This document shows, one piece after another, positions 54,561-63,451 of a DNA stretch of 64,000 nt. The stretch lies in the NCBI RefSeq assembly GCF_014873535.1, contig NZ_JADBEF010000001.1:3720001-3784000 (forward strand). The letters are read 5' to 3'. This stretch comes from Nonomuraea africana (lineage in GTDB: Bacteria; Actinomycetota; Actinomycetes; Streptosporangiales; Streptosporangiaceae). The translations under genes were made by a program, and so were the position numbers. Each line of letters begins with the position of its first letter. Position 1 is the stretch's first letter. A model generated the notes under the pieces. That model was not told where the DNA came from and did not search any database. It saw nothing but the letters and a program-made list of their open reading frames with translations.

Positions 54561-56201
54561 TCAACCACCCATCCGAGACTCGTCACGACGGCGCCGGGGC
54601 AGCATCCCGGCCAGCGCCGCCGCGTCGGACCTGTCGACAAGGGCGACGACCACGGCCCCGACGGCCAGCGCCACGCACCCGGCCAGCAGCGCGACGCCCG
54701 TCAGGGCGGGCAGCCCGCTCGCCGGCAGCAGCGCGACGAGCCACGACCCGGCCGCGAAGCCCGCGCCGCCGCCCGCGACGGCCGCCAGGGTCGCCCGAGC
54801 CACGCCCTGGACCGGTGCGGCCCCGCGCGCCCGGACCACGGACACCAGCAGCCATCCGCCGCCGACCGTCATACCGACGGTCATGCCCAGCGCGAGGCCG
54901 CCGACCTGCCAGCCTTCGGGGAAGGCCAGGACGAACACGGTCTGGGCGACCATGGTGACCACCCACCCCACCACGGTGCCGGTCGCCGCCGCCCTGCCCC
55001 TGTCCGCCGCGTAGAGGACCCTGCTCAGGTGGGCGATCAGCCCGTAGCCGACCAGCCCCGGCGCGAACAGCGCGACCGCGCGCGCCAGCTCGGGCGGGGG
55101 CACGTCGGTCAGCCGCCCGAGGAAGACGACCGCGCCGGGGCCCGCCGCCGCGGCCAGCGCGCCGGCGGCCAGGCCAGAGACCAGCACCACGGCTCTGGTC
55201 GTGCGGGCGGCCAGCGCGCCGAACGCCTCCCACGACCCCGCGGCCGCGTGTGCGGACAGGCCGGGGAAGGCGCTGGTGGCGATCGGTACGGCGAGCACCG
55301 CGTAGGGCACGAGGTAGATCGCCCACGCGTAGGTGTAGACGACCAGCGCGCCGCCGCCGATCGTGTTGTTCGACAGCACGAGCACCACCACCATCGTGGC
55401 CTGCTGGGCGAGCAGGCCGGCGATTCCGGCCATGGCCAGAGCGCGGACCTTGGCCCCCACCCCCTCCGGGAAGCGCAGCGTGGGCCGCAGTTTGAGACCC
55501 AGCCCGAGCATCGGCCCGATGACGGTGAGGACGAGGGAGAGCACGCCGAGGCTGGTGCCGACGGACAGCGCCAGCTCCGCGGCGCCCGGCAGGCTGGCCG
55601 GGTCTCTGCTGTCGTCGCTCAGCGGGACGAACAGCAGGTAGGCCACGATGACCACGATGCTGGAGACCAGGGGCGCGACCGCGGGCCCGGCGAAGCGCTG
55701 GTGCGACTGCAGGACGCCGTAGAGGACGACGGCCAGGCCGTACAGCGGGATCTGGGGGGCGAAGACCACCAGCATGCGGGTGGCGACCGCGGTCACGGCG
55801 GCGGCGTCGCAGTCGTGGAAGGCGAACAGCCCCATGATCGGCCCGGCCAGCAGGGCGGTGAGCACGGCGAGCGGGACGAGGACGGCCAGCACCCAGGTGA
55901 GCAGCGCCGAGGTGATCCGGCCGACCTCGGCCCGGCCGGACGCGCTCGCGAGCACGGGGACGACCATGCCGGCCAGGGCCCCGCCCACCACGACCTCGAA
56001 GACGATGTTGGGGATCTGGTTGGCCGTGGCGTAGGCCGTGCCGAGGCAGTTGGTGCCGACGGTGCGAGCGAAGACGGCTTGCTTGGCGAAGCCGGTGATC
56101 CTGGCGAGGATCGTGATCGCGCCGATGAGCAAGGCGGCGCCCGCCACCCCCCGCGTCACCGCCCACCGCCTCCCCGAAGGCCCGCCGACATCAGAGGACA
56201 T
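54561..56201 (-). CDS. murJ: Lipid II flippase MurJ/MviN
   Basis: A 546-residue MATE-like transporter with about 14 helices. It has the conserved ARITGFAKQAVFARTVG near the N-terminus and PIATSAFPGLSAHAAAG mid-protein. It flips lipid-linked precursors outward. Start uncertain: the ATG at 56201, or a TTG at 56222 that follows the upstream stop by one base. It sits in a run with the MraY-like and glycosyltransferase genes, consistent with an envelope polymer pathway. Confidence 0.88.
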   Translation of the reverse strand: MSSDVGGPSGRRWAVTRGVAGAALLIGAITILARITGFAKQAVFARTVGTNCLGTAYATANQIPNIVFEVVVGGALAGMVVPVLASASGRAEVGRITSALLTWVLAVLVPLAVLTALLAGPIMGLFAFHDCDAAAVTAVATRMLVVFAPQIPLYGLAVVLYGVLQSHQRFAGPAVAPLVSSIVVIVAYLLFVPLSDDSRDPASLPGAAELALSVGTSLGVLSLVLTVIGPMLGLGLKLRPTLRFPEGVGAKVRALAMAGIAGLLAQQATMVVVLVLSNNTIGGGALVVYTYAWAIYLVPYAVLAVPIATSAFPGLSAHAAAGSWEAFGALAARTTRAVVLVSGLAAGALAAAAGPGAVVFLGRLTDVPPPELARAVALFAPGLVGYGLIAHLSRVLYAADRGRAAATGTVVGWVVTMVAQTVFVLAFPEGWQVGGLALGMTVGMTVGGGWLLVSVVRARGAAPVQGVARATLAAVAGGGAGFAAGSWLVALLPASGLPALTGVALLAGCVALAVGAVVVALVDRSDAAALAGMLPRRRRDESRMGG

Positions 56202-56223
56202 CCTGGCAGACGCGACCGACAAC

Positions 56224-57057
56224 TCACGCGGGGCGGCGGCCCAGCATATCGATCCTGTTGAGCACCGGGTTGCCCGCGATGACCTTGGTGAAGCTGACCT
56301 TCTCCGAGGCCGCGGTCAGCGCGGCGACCGTGCCCAGCAGCGCGAACCGGCCGCGCCGTCCCATCGTGGTCACCGCGGCCAGGCCGAGCAGCGCGCCGAG
56401 CGCGTTGGCGCCGGCGTCGCCCAGCATCGCCCGCTCCCCCAGGTCTTCGGGCAGCAGCGCCAGGCCCGCGCCCAGCGGCGCCGCGACCAGGGCGGCGCCG
56501 ACCGGGTCGCGCCTGAGCAGGCGGGCCGCCAGCAGCGGGCCGCCCGCCAGCAGCCCGACCTTGATGGCCCGGCCCGGACGCAGGTCGAACAGGTTGGCCA
56601 GGTTCGCGCTGCCCGCGATCGCCGCGCCGTTGACCAGGGTGTCGAGCGGCCCGCGCGAGACCAGGGCGGCCGCGCCGAGCCCGGTGGCGCCGATGCCGAG
56701 GATCTTGACCGCGCCGCTGGTGACTTCGCCCCTGGCCAGGGCCGACAGGTGCCCCTTGAAGCCCTTGGAGGACGTCGCGCCGTAGAGGTCGTCGTAGGCG
56801 CCGAGCGCGCCGCTGCCCGCGCCCGCGAGCACCGCGGCCAGCCGCGCCTTGGCGGTAAGACCTGGTGCGATCGCCAGCGCGCCCGTCGCGCCAGCGACGA
56901 ACGCGGGGCCCTCCAGCAGGGTGAGGGTCTCGCCCCTGTGGTTGGTGCGGTCCCACTCCTTGGAGCGGGCCTTGGCGGTGAGGGCGGTGTAGGCGGCCCT
57001 GGCCGCGACGGCGCCGAGGACGGCGCCGGCGAGCGCGCCTAGCAGAGCACGAGCCAT
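56224..57057 (-). CDS. MraY/WecA-like polyprenyl-phosphate sugar-phosphate transferase family protein
   Basis: A 277-residue membrane protein. Family aspartates are in AYDDLYGATSSKGFKGHL, NLFDLRPGRAIK and MLGDAGANALGALLG, the three landmarks of the PNPT superfamily. It is shorter and more degenerate than MraY or WecA, and its catalytic competence is not certain. The ATG lies one base after the SteB/MctB-like stop. It probably initiates a lipid-linked glycan handled by the neighbouring flippase and glycosyltransferase. Confidence 0.82.
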   Translation of the reverse strand: MARALLGALAGAVLGAVAARAAYTALTAKARSKEWDRTNHRGETLTLLEGPAFVAGATGALAIAPGLTAKARLAAVLAGAGSGALGAYDDLYGATSSKGFKGHLSALARGEVTSGAVKILGIGATGLGAAALVSRGPLDTLVNGAAIAGSANLANLFDLRPGRAIKVGLLAGGPLLAARLLRRDPVGAALVAAPLGAGLALLPEDLGERAMLGDAGANALGALLGLAAVTTMGRRGRFALLGTVAALTAASEKVSFTKVIAGNPVLNRIDMLGRRPA

Positions 57058-57058
57058 G

Positions 57059-58027
57059 TCAGCTCCCTGACGTGGTGGGCGAAGGGGTCGCGGCGGAGGA
57101 GGCCGGCAGGAACTCCGAGGCGTCGGCGCCGATGCCGTACTGGCCGGCGCGGCCCTCCAGCTGCTCCCGGAGAGAGTAGACGACCACGACGCGGCCCGCG
57201 GGCATATCGAGGGTGTCGACGGAGGAGACCTTCGCGGCCACGTCGCCGGTGTCGCGCAGCGCGGCGATGACCCCGCCCGGCTGCGTGGCGGTGATCACGC
57301 CCGTGAGCGAGGTGCCCTGGGAGCCGGCGTCGAGCCCCCCTGCCAGCGAGACGAGCGCGCCGGCCTGGACCTGCGCCTTGTCTCCGGTGTACGGCGTGTC
57401 GGGGGCCAGGATCAGCGCGAGCGTGGCTCTCTTGGCCGGGGTGCCGTCGATGGTCAGCAGACCGGCCCCGTCGAAGGCGTCGAGGACGCCCGCCGTGGCG
57501 GTGTTCTCGGTGCCCGCCTGAGCGTCGTCGGCGGTGACGAGGGTGGCGGCCAGCAGCGCGGCGGCGTTCTTGTACGGATCGGTGCCGGGCAGCGTGAGGC
57601 CCCCGGGCTTGAGCGGCACCGTCAGCTGGCCGATGAAGCTGGCCTGCGCGGGGTCGATGAACTTCTCCATGATCGTGATCTGTCCGCTGATCGTGGCGCC
57701 CGCCTCGGTCAGCACCTGCACGGTCTGCTCGCGCAGGGTGCCCGAGCTGCCCGGCGCGGCGACGAGCAGGACGCTCTCGCCGGTCAGCTGCCCGCGCACC
57801 AGCGCGGGGATCTCGGCGGTGACGAAGTCGTCGTTGCCGGCCTCCCTCGCCTGCAGCGCCGCGAGCTGGTCGCGGTAGTCGTTGTTGGACTTGCGCAGGA
57901 CGTCAGCGGTCTGCAGGGCCGACTCGATCGCCGGATTGGACAGCAGCGTCGTGCCCATCACGATGCCGACGGCCAGCGCCAGGAAGATCGCGACGATGGA
58001 GACGAGGTGATAACGGAAATCGATCAC
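57059..58027 (-). CDS. SteB/MctB-like membrane protein (copper transporter MctB family)
   Basis: A 322-residue protein with one N-terminal membrane helix (VIDFRYHLVSIVAIFLALAVG), a short coiled coil, and an extracytoplasmic domain ending in a Ser/Thr/Pro tail. Mycobacterial MctB (Rv1698) is reported to affect copper efflux, while the Corynebacterium partner SteB acts with SteA in cell separation; the gene pairing here supports the latter. The GTG at 58027 overlaps the steA stop as GTGA. Confidence 0.87.
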   Translation of the reverse strand: MIDFRYHLVSIVAIFLALAVGIVMGTTLLSNPAIESALQTADVLRKSNNDYRDQLAALQAREAGNDDFVTAEIPALVRGQLTGESVLLVAAPGSSGTLREQTVQVLTEAGATISGQITIMEKFIDPAQASFIGQLTVPLKPGGLTLPGTDPYKNAAALLAATLVTADDAQAGTENTATAGVLDAFDGAGLLTIDGTPAKRATLALILAPDTPYTGDKAQVQAGALVSLAGGLDAGSQGTSLTGVITATQPGGVIAALRDTGDVAAKVSSVDTLDMPAGRVVVVYSLREQLEGRAGQYGIGADASEFLPASSAATPSPTTSGS

Positions 58028-59220
58028 GAGAAGAGTCCGACCAACCAGAAGATGAAGGAGTTCCAGGCGTCTTGGAGGCTGATCAACCAGGTCTTGCCGA
58101 TGGGCGACATGAAGATCGCCACGCTCATGGTGATCATCGCGGTGATCACCAGCAGGATCAGCTGGGAGGTGGAGATGCGGCTGCGGTACAGGCGGCTGAC
58201 GCCCTTGGCGTCGACGAGCTTGCTGCCGACCCGCAGCCTGGTGAGGAAGGTGCTGGCCATGCCGGAGCGGCCCTTGTCGAGGAACTCCACCAGCGTCGCG
58301 TGCGTGCCGACGGCGACGATCAGCTCGGCGCCCTTGTCGTCGGCCAGCAGCATCGCGATGTCCTCGCTCGTGCCGGTGGCGGGGAAGATCACCGCGTCTC
58401 GGCCGAGCTGGTGGACCCGCTCGAGACCCGGCGCGCGGCCGTCGCGGTAGGCGTGCACGACCAGCTCGGCTCCACAGGTCAGCGCCTTGGCCGAGACGGA
58501 GTCGAAGTCTCCGACGATCAGGTCGGGCAGGTAGCCGGCCTCCAGCAGCGCGTCGGCGCCGCCGTCGACGCCGACCAGCACGGGGCGATACTCCCTGATG
58601 TACGGCCTGAGCGCGGCGATGTCCTCTTTGTAGTGGTAGCCGCGCACCACGATGAGGACGTGCCGATCGTCCATCGAGGTGCGGATGTCGGGCACGCCCA
58701 CCCCGTCGATGAGGAGCTTGCCCTCTCCCCTGACGTACTCCATGGTGTTGACGGCGAAGGCCTCGATCTGCACCGAGAGCCCTGCCCGCGCCTCGGCGAG
58801 CGCAGCCTCGATCGTCTCCGGCGTCTGGACGTCGCCCTTGCCGATCACTTCCTCGTCGAGGTAGACGACGCCGTCGTGCAGCCTGACGACGTCGCCGTCG
58901 CGCAGCCGCTCGAACAGCTCCGGCGAGGCGCCGTCCACGAAGGGGACGCCCGCGTCGACGATGATCTGCGGGCCCAGGTTGGGGTAGCGGCCGCTGATGC
59001 CGGCGGCCACGTCCACCACAGCCGCCACGCCACACGCGACCAGCGCCTCCGCGCTCACCCGGTCAACATCGACGTGATCGATAATCGCGATTTCACCGGA
59101 CTTGAGGCGCTTGGTCAGCCTCTTCGTCCTTCGATCGATCCTCGCCACTGCCGTGACACCGGGAAGGTCGTTGACCTTCCTACCGCGGAGGCCCGGAATC
59201 TTGTTCGCCGGAACCTTCAT
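58024..59220 (-). CDS. steA: Putative cytokinetic ring protein SteA
   Basis: A 398-residue protein with a cytosolic thiamin-pyrophosphokinase-like domain (VGVDGGADALLEAGYLPDLIVGDFDSVSAKAL) and one membrane helix near the C-terminus. In Corynebacterium SteA joins SteB at the division site and activates cell-wall hydrolysis. The ATG at 59220 with AGGA upstream is preferred to the ATG at 59229. The order recN-steA-steB matches Rv1696-Rv1698. Confidence 0.9.
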   Translation of the reverse strand: MKVPANKIPGLRGRKVNDLPGVTAVARIDRRTKRLTKRLKSGEIAIIDHVDVDRVSAEALVACGVAAVVDVAAGISGRYPNLGPQIIVDAGVPFVDGASPELFERLRDGDVVRLHDGVVYLDEEVIGKGDVQTPETIEAALAEARAGLSVQIEAFAVNTMEYVRGEGKLLIDGVGVPDIRTSMDDRHVLIVVRGYHYKEDIAALRPYIREYRPVLVGVDGGADALLEAGYLPDLIVGDFDSVSAKALTCGAELVVHAYRDGRAPGLERVHQLGRDAVIFPATGTSEDIAMLLADDKGAELIVAVGTHATLVEFLDKGRSGMASTFLTRLRVGSKLVDAKGVSRLYRSRISTSQLILLVITAMITMSVAIFMSPIGKTWLISLQDAWNSFIFWLVGLFS

Positions 59221-59293
59221 CAAGACCATCCTGCCAGAGCGAGCGAGCGGGGTGGTCGCGGACAGCGCGGCGTGTCAGATTTGTCACGGAGGA

Positions 59294-61027
59294 TCACCGA
59301 TCGGCAGCGGCCATTCCCAGGAGCTCTTCGGCGTGGGCTCTGCCCAGTTCGGAGTCCTCCAAGCCGGCCAGCATGCGCGACAGTTCGCGGACCCTGCCGT
59401 CGTGGTCGAGGGTGACGACGCCGCTGCGCACCACGCTGCCGTCGCCCGCCTTCTCGACCACCAGGTGCTGGTCGGCGAAGGCGGCGACCTGCGGCAGGTG
59501 AGTGACGACTATCACCTGGGCGGTGCGCGCCAGCCGGGCCAGGCGCCGCCCGATCTCGACCGCGGCCTTGCCGCCGACGCCGGCGTCGACCTCGTCGAAC
59601 ACGAACGTCGGCACGGGGTCGGCGCCCGCGAAGACCACCTCGATGGCCAGCATGACGCGGCTCAGCTCGCCGCCGGACGCGCCCTTGTTCAGCGGGAGCG
59701 GTGGGGCGGCGGGGTGCGCGGACATGCGCAGCTCGACCTCGTCGACGCCCTCGGGGCCGAACTCGTCGGCCTGGGTGAGCTGCACGACGACCCTGGCGTG
59801 GGGCATGGCCAGCGCGGTCAGCTCCTCGGTGACCGCGGCGCCGAAGCGCTCGGCGGCGGCCGTCCTGACCTTGGTGAGCTCGGCGGCCAGCTCGCCCAGC
59901 CTGGCGCTCAGCTCCTCGTGCTCCCTGGTCAGCTCCTCGATGCGGTCGTCGTCGCCCTCGAGCTCGGCCAGCCGGGCGGCAGACGCCTGCGCCCAGGCCA
60001 GGACGCCCGCGCTGTCCTCGGCGTACTTCCTGATCAGCCCGGACAGCGCGGCGCGGCGTTCCTGCACGGCCGCGAGCCTGGCGGGGTCGGCCTCGATCGA
60101 CTCGGCGTAGGCGGCCAGGTCGGTGGCCACGTCGGAGATCAGGTAGCCGGCCTCGGCCAGCCGGTCTGCCACGCTGGCCAGCTGGGGGTCGAAGTCGCGC
60201 ACCGCCTCGACGGCCGTGCGGGCCTCGCCCAGCAGGGAGATCACGTCGCGGGTGCCGCCGGAGGGGTCCATGGGGTCACCGAGCAGGGCGGTGTGCGCGG
60301 TGGTGGCGGCACCGCGCAGTGCGTCGGCGTGGGAGAGCCGCTCCTCCTCCGCGCGCAGCTCGACGTCCTCGCCCCGCTTCGGGTCGACCTTCTCGATCTC
60401 CTCCAGGCCGAAGCGGAGCAGGTCGGCCTCCTGCGCCCGCTCCCTCGCCTTGGTGGTGAGCTCCTCCAGCAGGGTCGTGACCTGCTTGTGCCGCTTGTAG
60501 GTCTGCGCGTAGGCGCGCAGCGGCTTGACCAGGTCTTCGCCGGCGTAGCGGTCGAGCGCGGCGCGCTGCCTGGCGGGCTGGAGCAGCCGCTGCTGGTCCA
60601 TCTGGCCATGCACGGCCACCAGGTCGTCGGCCAGGTAGGTCAGCGTGCCGACGGGGACCGTGCGCCCGCCCAGCCACGCGCGGGAGCGGCCCTCCGCGGA
60701 GACGGTGCGCGAGATGATCAGCTCGCCGTCCTCGACCTCGCCGCCGACGTCCTCCACCTGCTGGGCGACGCGGCCGTTCGACTCGACGACGAGCGTGCCC
60801 TCCACCGTGGCCTTGTCGGCGCCGGGGCGCACCCTGGCGGGGTCGGCGCGGCCGCCGAACAGCAGCCCGAGCCCGGTGACGACCATCGTCTTGCCCGCCC
60901 CTGTCTCGCCCGTGACCACGTTGAAGCCGGGCGAGAGCTCAAGGACGGCCTCGTCGATGACGCCGAGCCCCTGGATGCGGACCTCCTCGACCCTGGGTCG
61001 CACTGGCCACTCCTGTCCCGTCGACAT
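59294..61027 (-). CDS. recN: DNA repair protein RecN
   Basis: A 577-residue SMC-like ATPase: Walker A GETGAGKT (40-47), a long coiled-coil middle, the signature GASGGELSRVMLAIE, and Walker B in FVFDEVDAGVGGKAA. It acts in double-strand-break repair. The ATG with AGGTG upstream is sound. It lies 50 bases after nadK. Confidence 0.95.
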   Translation of the reverse strand: MSTGQEWPVRPRVEEVRIQGLGVIDEAVLELSPGFNVVTGETGAGKTMVVTGLGLLFGGRADPARVRPGADKATVEGTLVVESNGRVAQQVEDVGGEVEDGELIISRTVSAEGRSRAWLGGRTVPVGTLTYLADDLVAVHGQMDQQRLLQPARQRAALDRYAGEDLVKPLRAYAQTYKRHKQVTTLLEELTTKARERAQEADLLRFGLEEIEKVDPKRGEDVELRAEEERLSHADALRGAATTAHTALLGDPMDPSGGTRDVISLLGEARTAVEAVRDFDPQLASVADRLAEAGYLISDVATDLAAYAESIEADPARLAAVQERRAALSGLIRKYAEDSAGVLAWAQASAARLAELEGDDDRIEELTREHEELSARLGELAAELTKVRTAAAERFGAAVTEELTALAMPHARVVVQLTQADEFGPEGVDEVELRMSAHPAAPPLPLNKGASGGELSRVMLAIEVVFAGADPVPTFVFDEVDAGVGGKAAVEIGRRLARLARTAQVIVVTHLPQVAAFADQHLVVEKAGDGSVVRSGVVTLDHDGRVRELSRMLAGLEDSELGRAHAEELLGMAAADR

Positions 61028-61077
61028 AGCCGAACACCTGTGCGCATGCGATCCTACGCGCTACCGTCACCATTGAC

Positions 61078-61977
61078 TCAGGGACGCACCCTTCCGCGCC
61101 AGCCCTGTACAGGCAATTCGAACTTGGCGACCAGCCTGTCGGTGAACGGGGCGCCGGTGTTCTCGATGCCGTGCAGGCGGGCCAGCCGTACCGGATGGGT
61201 GGATCTGCGGACCTCCACCCTGGTGCCCGCGGGCAGATCGAAGCGGCGGCGGCCGTCGCACCACAGCACGCCGCCCGGCGTGTTGGGCAGGATCTCCGCG
61301 GCCAGCGTGGCGCGCGGCGAGACCACGAGCGGTTTGGCGAACAGCGCGTGCGCGCTGATCGGGACCAGCAGCAGCGCCTCGACCTCGGGCCAGACGACCG
61401 GGCCTCCGGCGGAGAAGGCGTAGGCGGTCGAGCCGGTCGGGGTCGCGCAGATCACCCCGTCGCAGCCCCACCGCGACAGCGGCCGCCCGTCGACCTCGAC
61501 GACGACCTCGAGCATGCGCTCGCGCTTTTCCACCGTGGCCTCGTTGAGCGCCCAGGTGTCGGCGATGATCTGGCCGTTCTGCCGGGCGGTCACGTCGAGC
61601 GTCATGCGCTCCTCGACGTCGTAGCGGCCCTCGACCACGGAGTCGACGGCGGTGGCCAGGTCGTCGACTTCGGCCTCGGCCAGGAAGCCGACGTGGCCGA
61701 GGTTGATGCCGAACAGCGGGGTGCCGGCGGGCCTGGCGATCTCGGCCGAGCGCAGCAGCGAGCCGTCGCCGCCGAGCACGATCATCATCTCGGCGTCCTT
61801 GGCCGCGCTGGGGTCGGACGGCATCACCTCGACGCCCCTGCGGCCGATGTCCTCGGACTCGGCTTCGAGCACCCTGACCGAAAGGCCCGCTTCGAGCAGC
61901 CTGTCGATCACCAGGTGGGCGCTCTCGATCGCGGCTTCCCGCCCGGTGTGAGCGGTGACGAGCACCGTGCGCTTCAT
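61078..61977 (-). CDS. nadK: NAD kinase
   Basis: A 299-residue NAD kinase with GGDGS at residues 69-73, NLGHVGFL, the NEATVEK segment and TPTGSTAY. It phosphorylates NAD to NADP. The ATG at 61977 overlaps the tlyA stop as ATGA. It belongs to the actinobacterial tlyA-nadK-recN order (Rv1694-Rv1696). Confidence 0.95.
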   Translation of the reverse strand: MKRTVLVTAHTGREAAIESAHLVIDRLLEAGLSVRVLEAESEDIGRRGVEVMPSDPSAAKDAEMMIVLGGDGSLLRSAEIARPAGTPLFGINLGHVGFLAEAEVDDLATAVDSVVEGRYDVEERMTLDVTARQNGQIIADTWALNEATVEKRERMLEVVVEVDGRPLSRWGCDGVICATPTGSTAYAFSAGGPVVWPEVEALLLVPISAHALFAKPLVVSPRATLAAEILPNTPGGVLWCDGRRRFDLPAGTRVEVRRSTHPVRLARLHGIENTGAPFTDRLVAKFELPVQGWRGRVRP

Positions 61978-62786
61978 TGCGGCCCCTCCGCCACTGCCCG
62001 CCCGATCGCGGCCTCGAGATCCTCGACCGCGGGCTCGCCCTCTCCCTTGCCCAGCCAGAGCAGGTACTCGACGTTCCCCGACGGACCCGGCAGCGGGCTC
62101 GCGGTGACGCCGCGCACGGTCAGCCCCAGCTCGACGGCCTTGGCGGCGGCGTCGCGCACCGCTCCGGCCCGCAACTCGGGGTCGCGCACCACGCCGCCCG
62201 CGCCGACGCGCTCCTTGCCCACCTCGAACTGCGGCTTGACCAGCATCACGAAGTCTGACTCGGGGGCGGCCACCCTCACCAGGGCGGGCAGCACGAGCCG
62301 CAGCGAGATGAACGACAGGTCGCCCACGATCAGCGAGGGCGCCTCGCCGACCATCTCGGGCGTGAGGTCGCGGACGTTGACGCGCTCCATCACCGTGACG
62401 CGCTCGTCGGTGCGCAGCGACCAGGCCAGCTGACCGTAGCCGACGTCGACGGCCAGCACGTGGCCGACGCCGTGGCGCAGCAGGACGTCGGTGAAGCCGC
62501 CGGTCGAGGCGCCCGCGTCGAGCGCTCGGCGGCCCGCCACCCGGAGCTTGGGGAAGGCCTCGAGGGCGCCGAGCAGCTTGTGGGCGCCGCGCGAGACGTA
62601 GTCGGGCCCTTCGGCCGACTCGGCCACGACGATCGCCGAGGCGGTGTCGACCTGGGTGGCCGGCTTGGCCGCCACCTGACCGCCGACGCTCACCCTGCCG
62701 TCGGTGATGAGCTGGGCCGCCTGCTCGCGGGATCGGGCCAGGCCCCGCCGGACGAGCTCGCTGTCGAGCCTGACGCGACGGCTCAC
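61974..62786 (-). CDS. tlyA: rRNA 2'-O-methyltransferase TlyA
   Basis: A 270-residue protein: N-terminal S4 RNA-binding domain (LDSELVRRGLARSREQAAQLI) and FtsJ-like SAM domain with LDAGASTGGFTDVLL. In mycobacteria it methylates 16S and 23S rRNA and affects capreomycin sensitivity. The GTG start overlaps the stop of the 58-residue ORF upstream. Confidence 0.94.
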   Translation of the reverse strand: MSRRVRLDSELVRRGLARSREQAAQLITDGRVSVGGQVAAKPATQVDTASAIVVAESAEGPDYVSRGAHKLLGALEAFPKLRVAGRRALDAGASTGGFTDVLLRHGVGHVLAVDVGYGQLAWSLRTDERVTVMERVNVRDLTPEMVGEAPSLIVGDLSFISLRLVLPALVRVAAPESDFVMLVKPQFEVGKERVGAGGVVRDPELRAGAVRDAAAKAVELGLTVRGVTASPLPGPSGNVEYLLWLGKGEGEPAVEDLEAAIGRAVAEGPQ

Positions 62787-62959
62787 TGGTCGTCCACCGA
62801 GGCCAGCGTCTCCTCCAGGGCCGAGAACGCCTCCTCGAACACCTTCACGTGATCGCTCACGGGCAGCGACTCCGCCTGGACGAGGCCCGCCACCACCGCG
62901 TCGACGCGCTCGTCACCGATCTCCATCATGTCTTCGACCGTATCGGACCGCACCGACAC
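62783..62959 (-). CDS. 58-residue conserved small protein upstream of tlyA
   Basis: Reading the minus strand gives a 58-codon ORF: MSVRSDTVEDMMEIGDERVD, then AVVAGLVQAESLPVSDHVKV, then FEEAFSALEETLASVDDQ. Its TGA overlaps the tlyA GTG by four bases, and a GAGGGGG site lies eight bases before the GTG at 62959; an ATG at 62929 would give 48 residues. It resembles in size, position and the pattern SDHVKVFEEAFSALEETL the small protein next to tlyA in other actinobacteria (Rv1693 position). It is probably helical; function unknown. Confidence 0.7.
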   Translation of the reverse strand: MSVRSDTVEDMMEIGDERVDAVVAGLVQAESLPVSDHVKVFEEAFSALEETLASVDDQ

Positions 62960-63082
62960 TCTGCCGACCCCCTCGTGCGTTGGGCAGGGTGGGCCGGGTT
63001 TTCTGGCGTGCCGGATTTCCCATGCGCCCCATGTGGAACGCTACCGTCCGTAGGAACGGCGAGAACGGGGAGGACGACCAGC

Positions 63083-63430
63083 ATGGCTACCCTCGAGGAG
63101 TGCAGGGCGGCGCTTGGCAGGCTCGTCGAGCAGTTCGACGAGATCGACGAGGAGTCAAGGGCCAAGCACGTGGTCGAGCGGACCGTCAGCTGCCGGATCT
63201 CCGACCTCGACGTCATGTTCTACGGCCGGCTGCACCACGGCGGCCTCGACCCTTTCGACCAGACGCCGCCCGCCGACGGCAGGCCCGCCGACGTCAAGCT
63301 GACCATCACGAGCGACGACCTGATCGCGCTGGTGGACGGCGAGCTCGACCTGGCGCGCGCCCTCCTGGGCGGCCGAGTCAAGATCGACGCCAGCTTCGGC
63401 GACCTGCTGCGCCTGCGCCGGCTGCTGTGA
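63083..63430 (+). CDS. SCP2 sterol-carrier-domain protein
   Basis: A 115-residue single SCP2-like domain protein: VSCRISDLDVMFYGRLHHG, then VKLTITSDDLIALVDGELDLARALLGGRVKIDASFGDLLRL, with the hydrophobic-tunnel pattern. It probably binds a lipid or another apolar ligand. The ATG at 63083 has GGAGG upstream. It is divergent from the small protein gene and convergent with the HAD phosphatase gene. Confidence 0.85.
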   Translation: MATLEECRAALGRLVEQFDEIDEESRAKHVVERTVSCRISDLDVMFYGRLHHGGLDPFDQTPPADGRPADVKLTITSDDLIALVDGELDLARALLGGRVKIDASFGDLLRLRRLL

Positions 63431-63451
63431 CCCTCTTCCCTCCCCGCGGTC

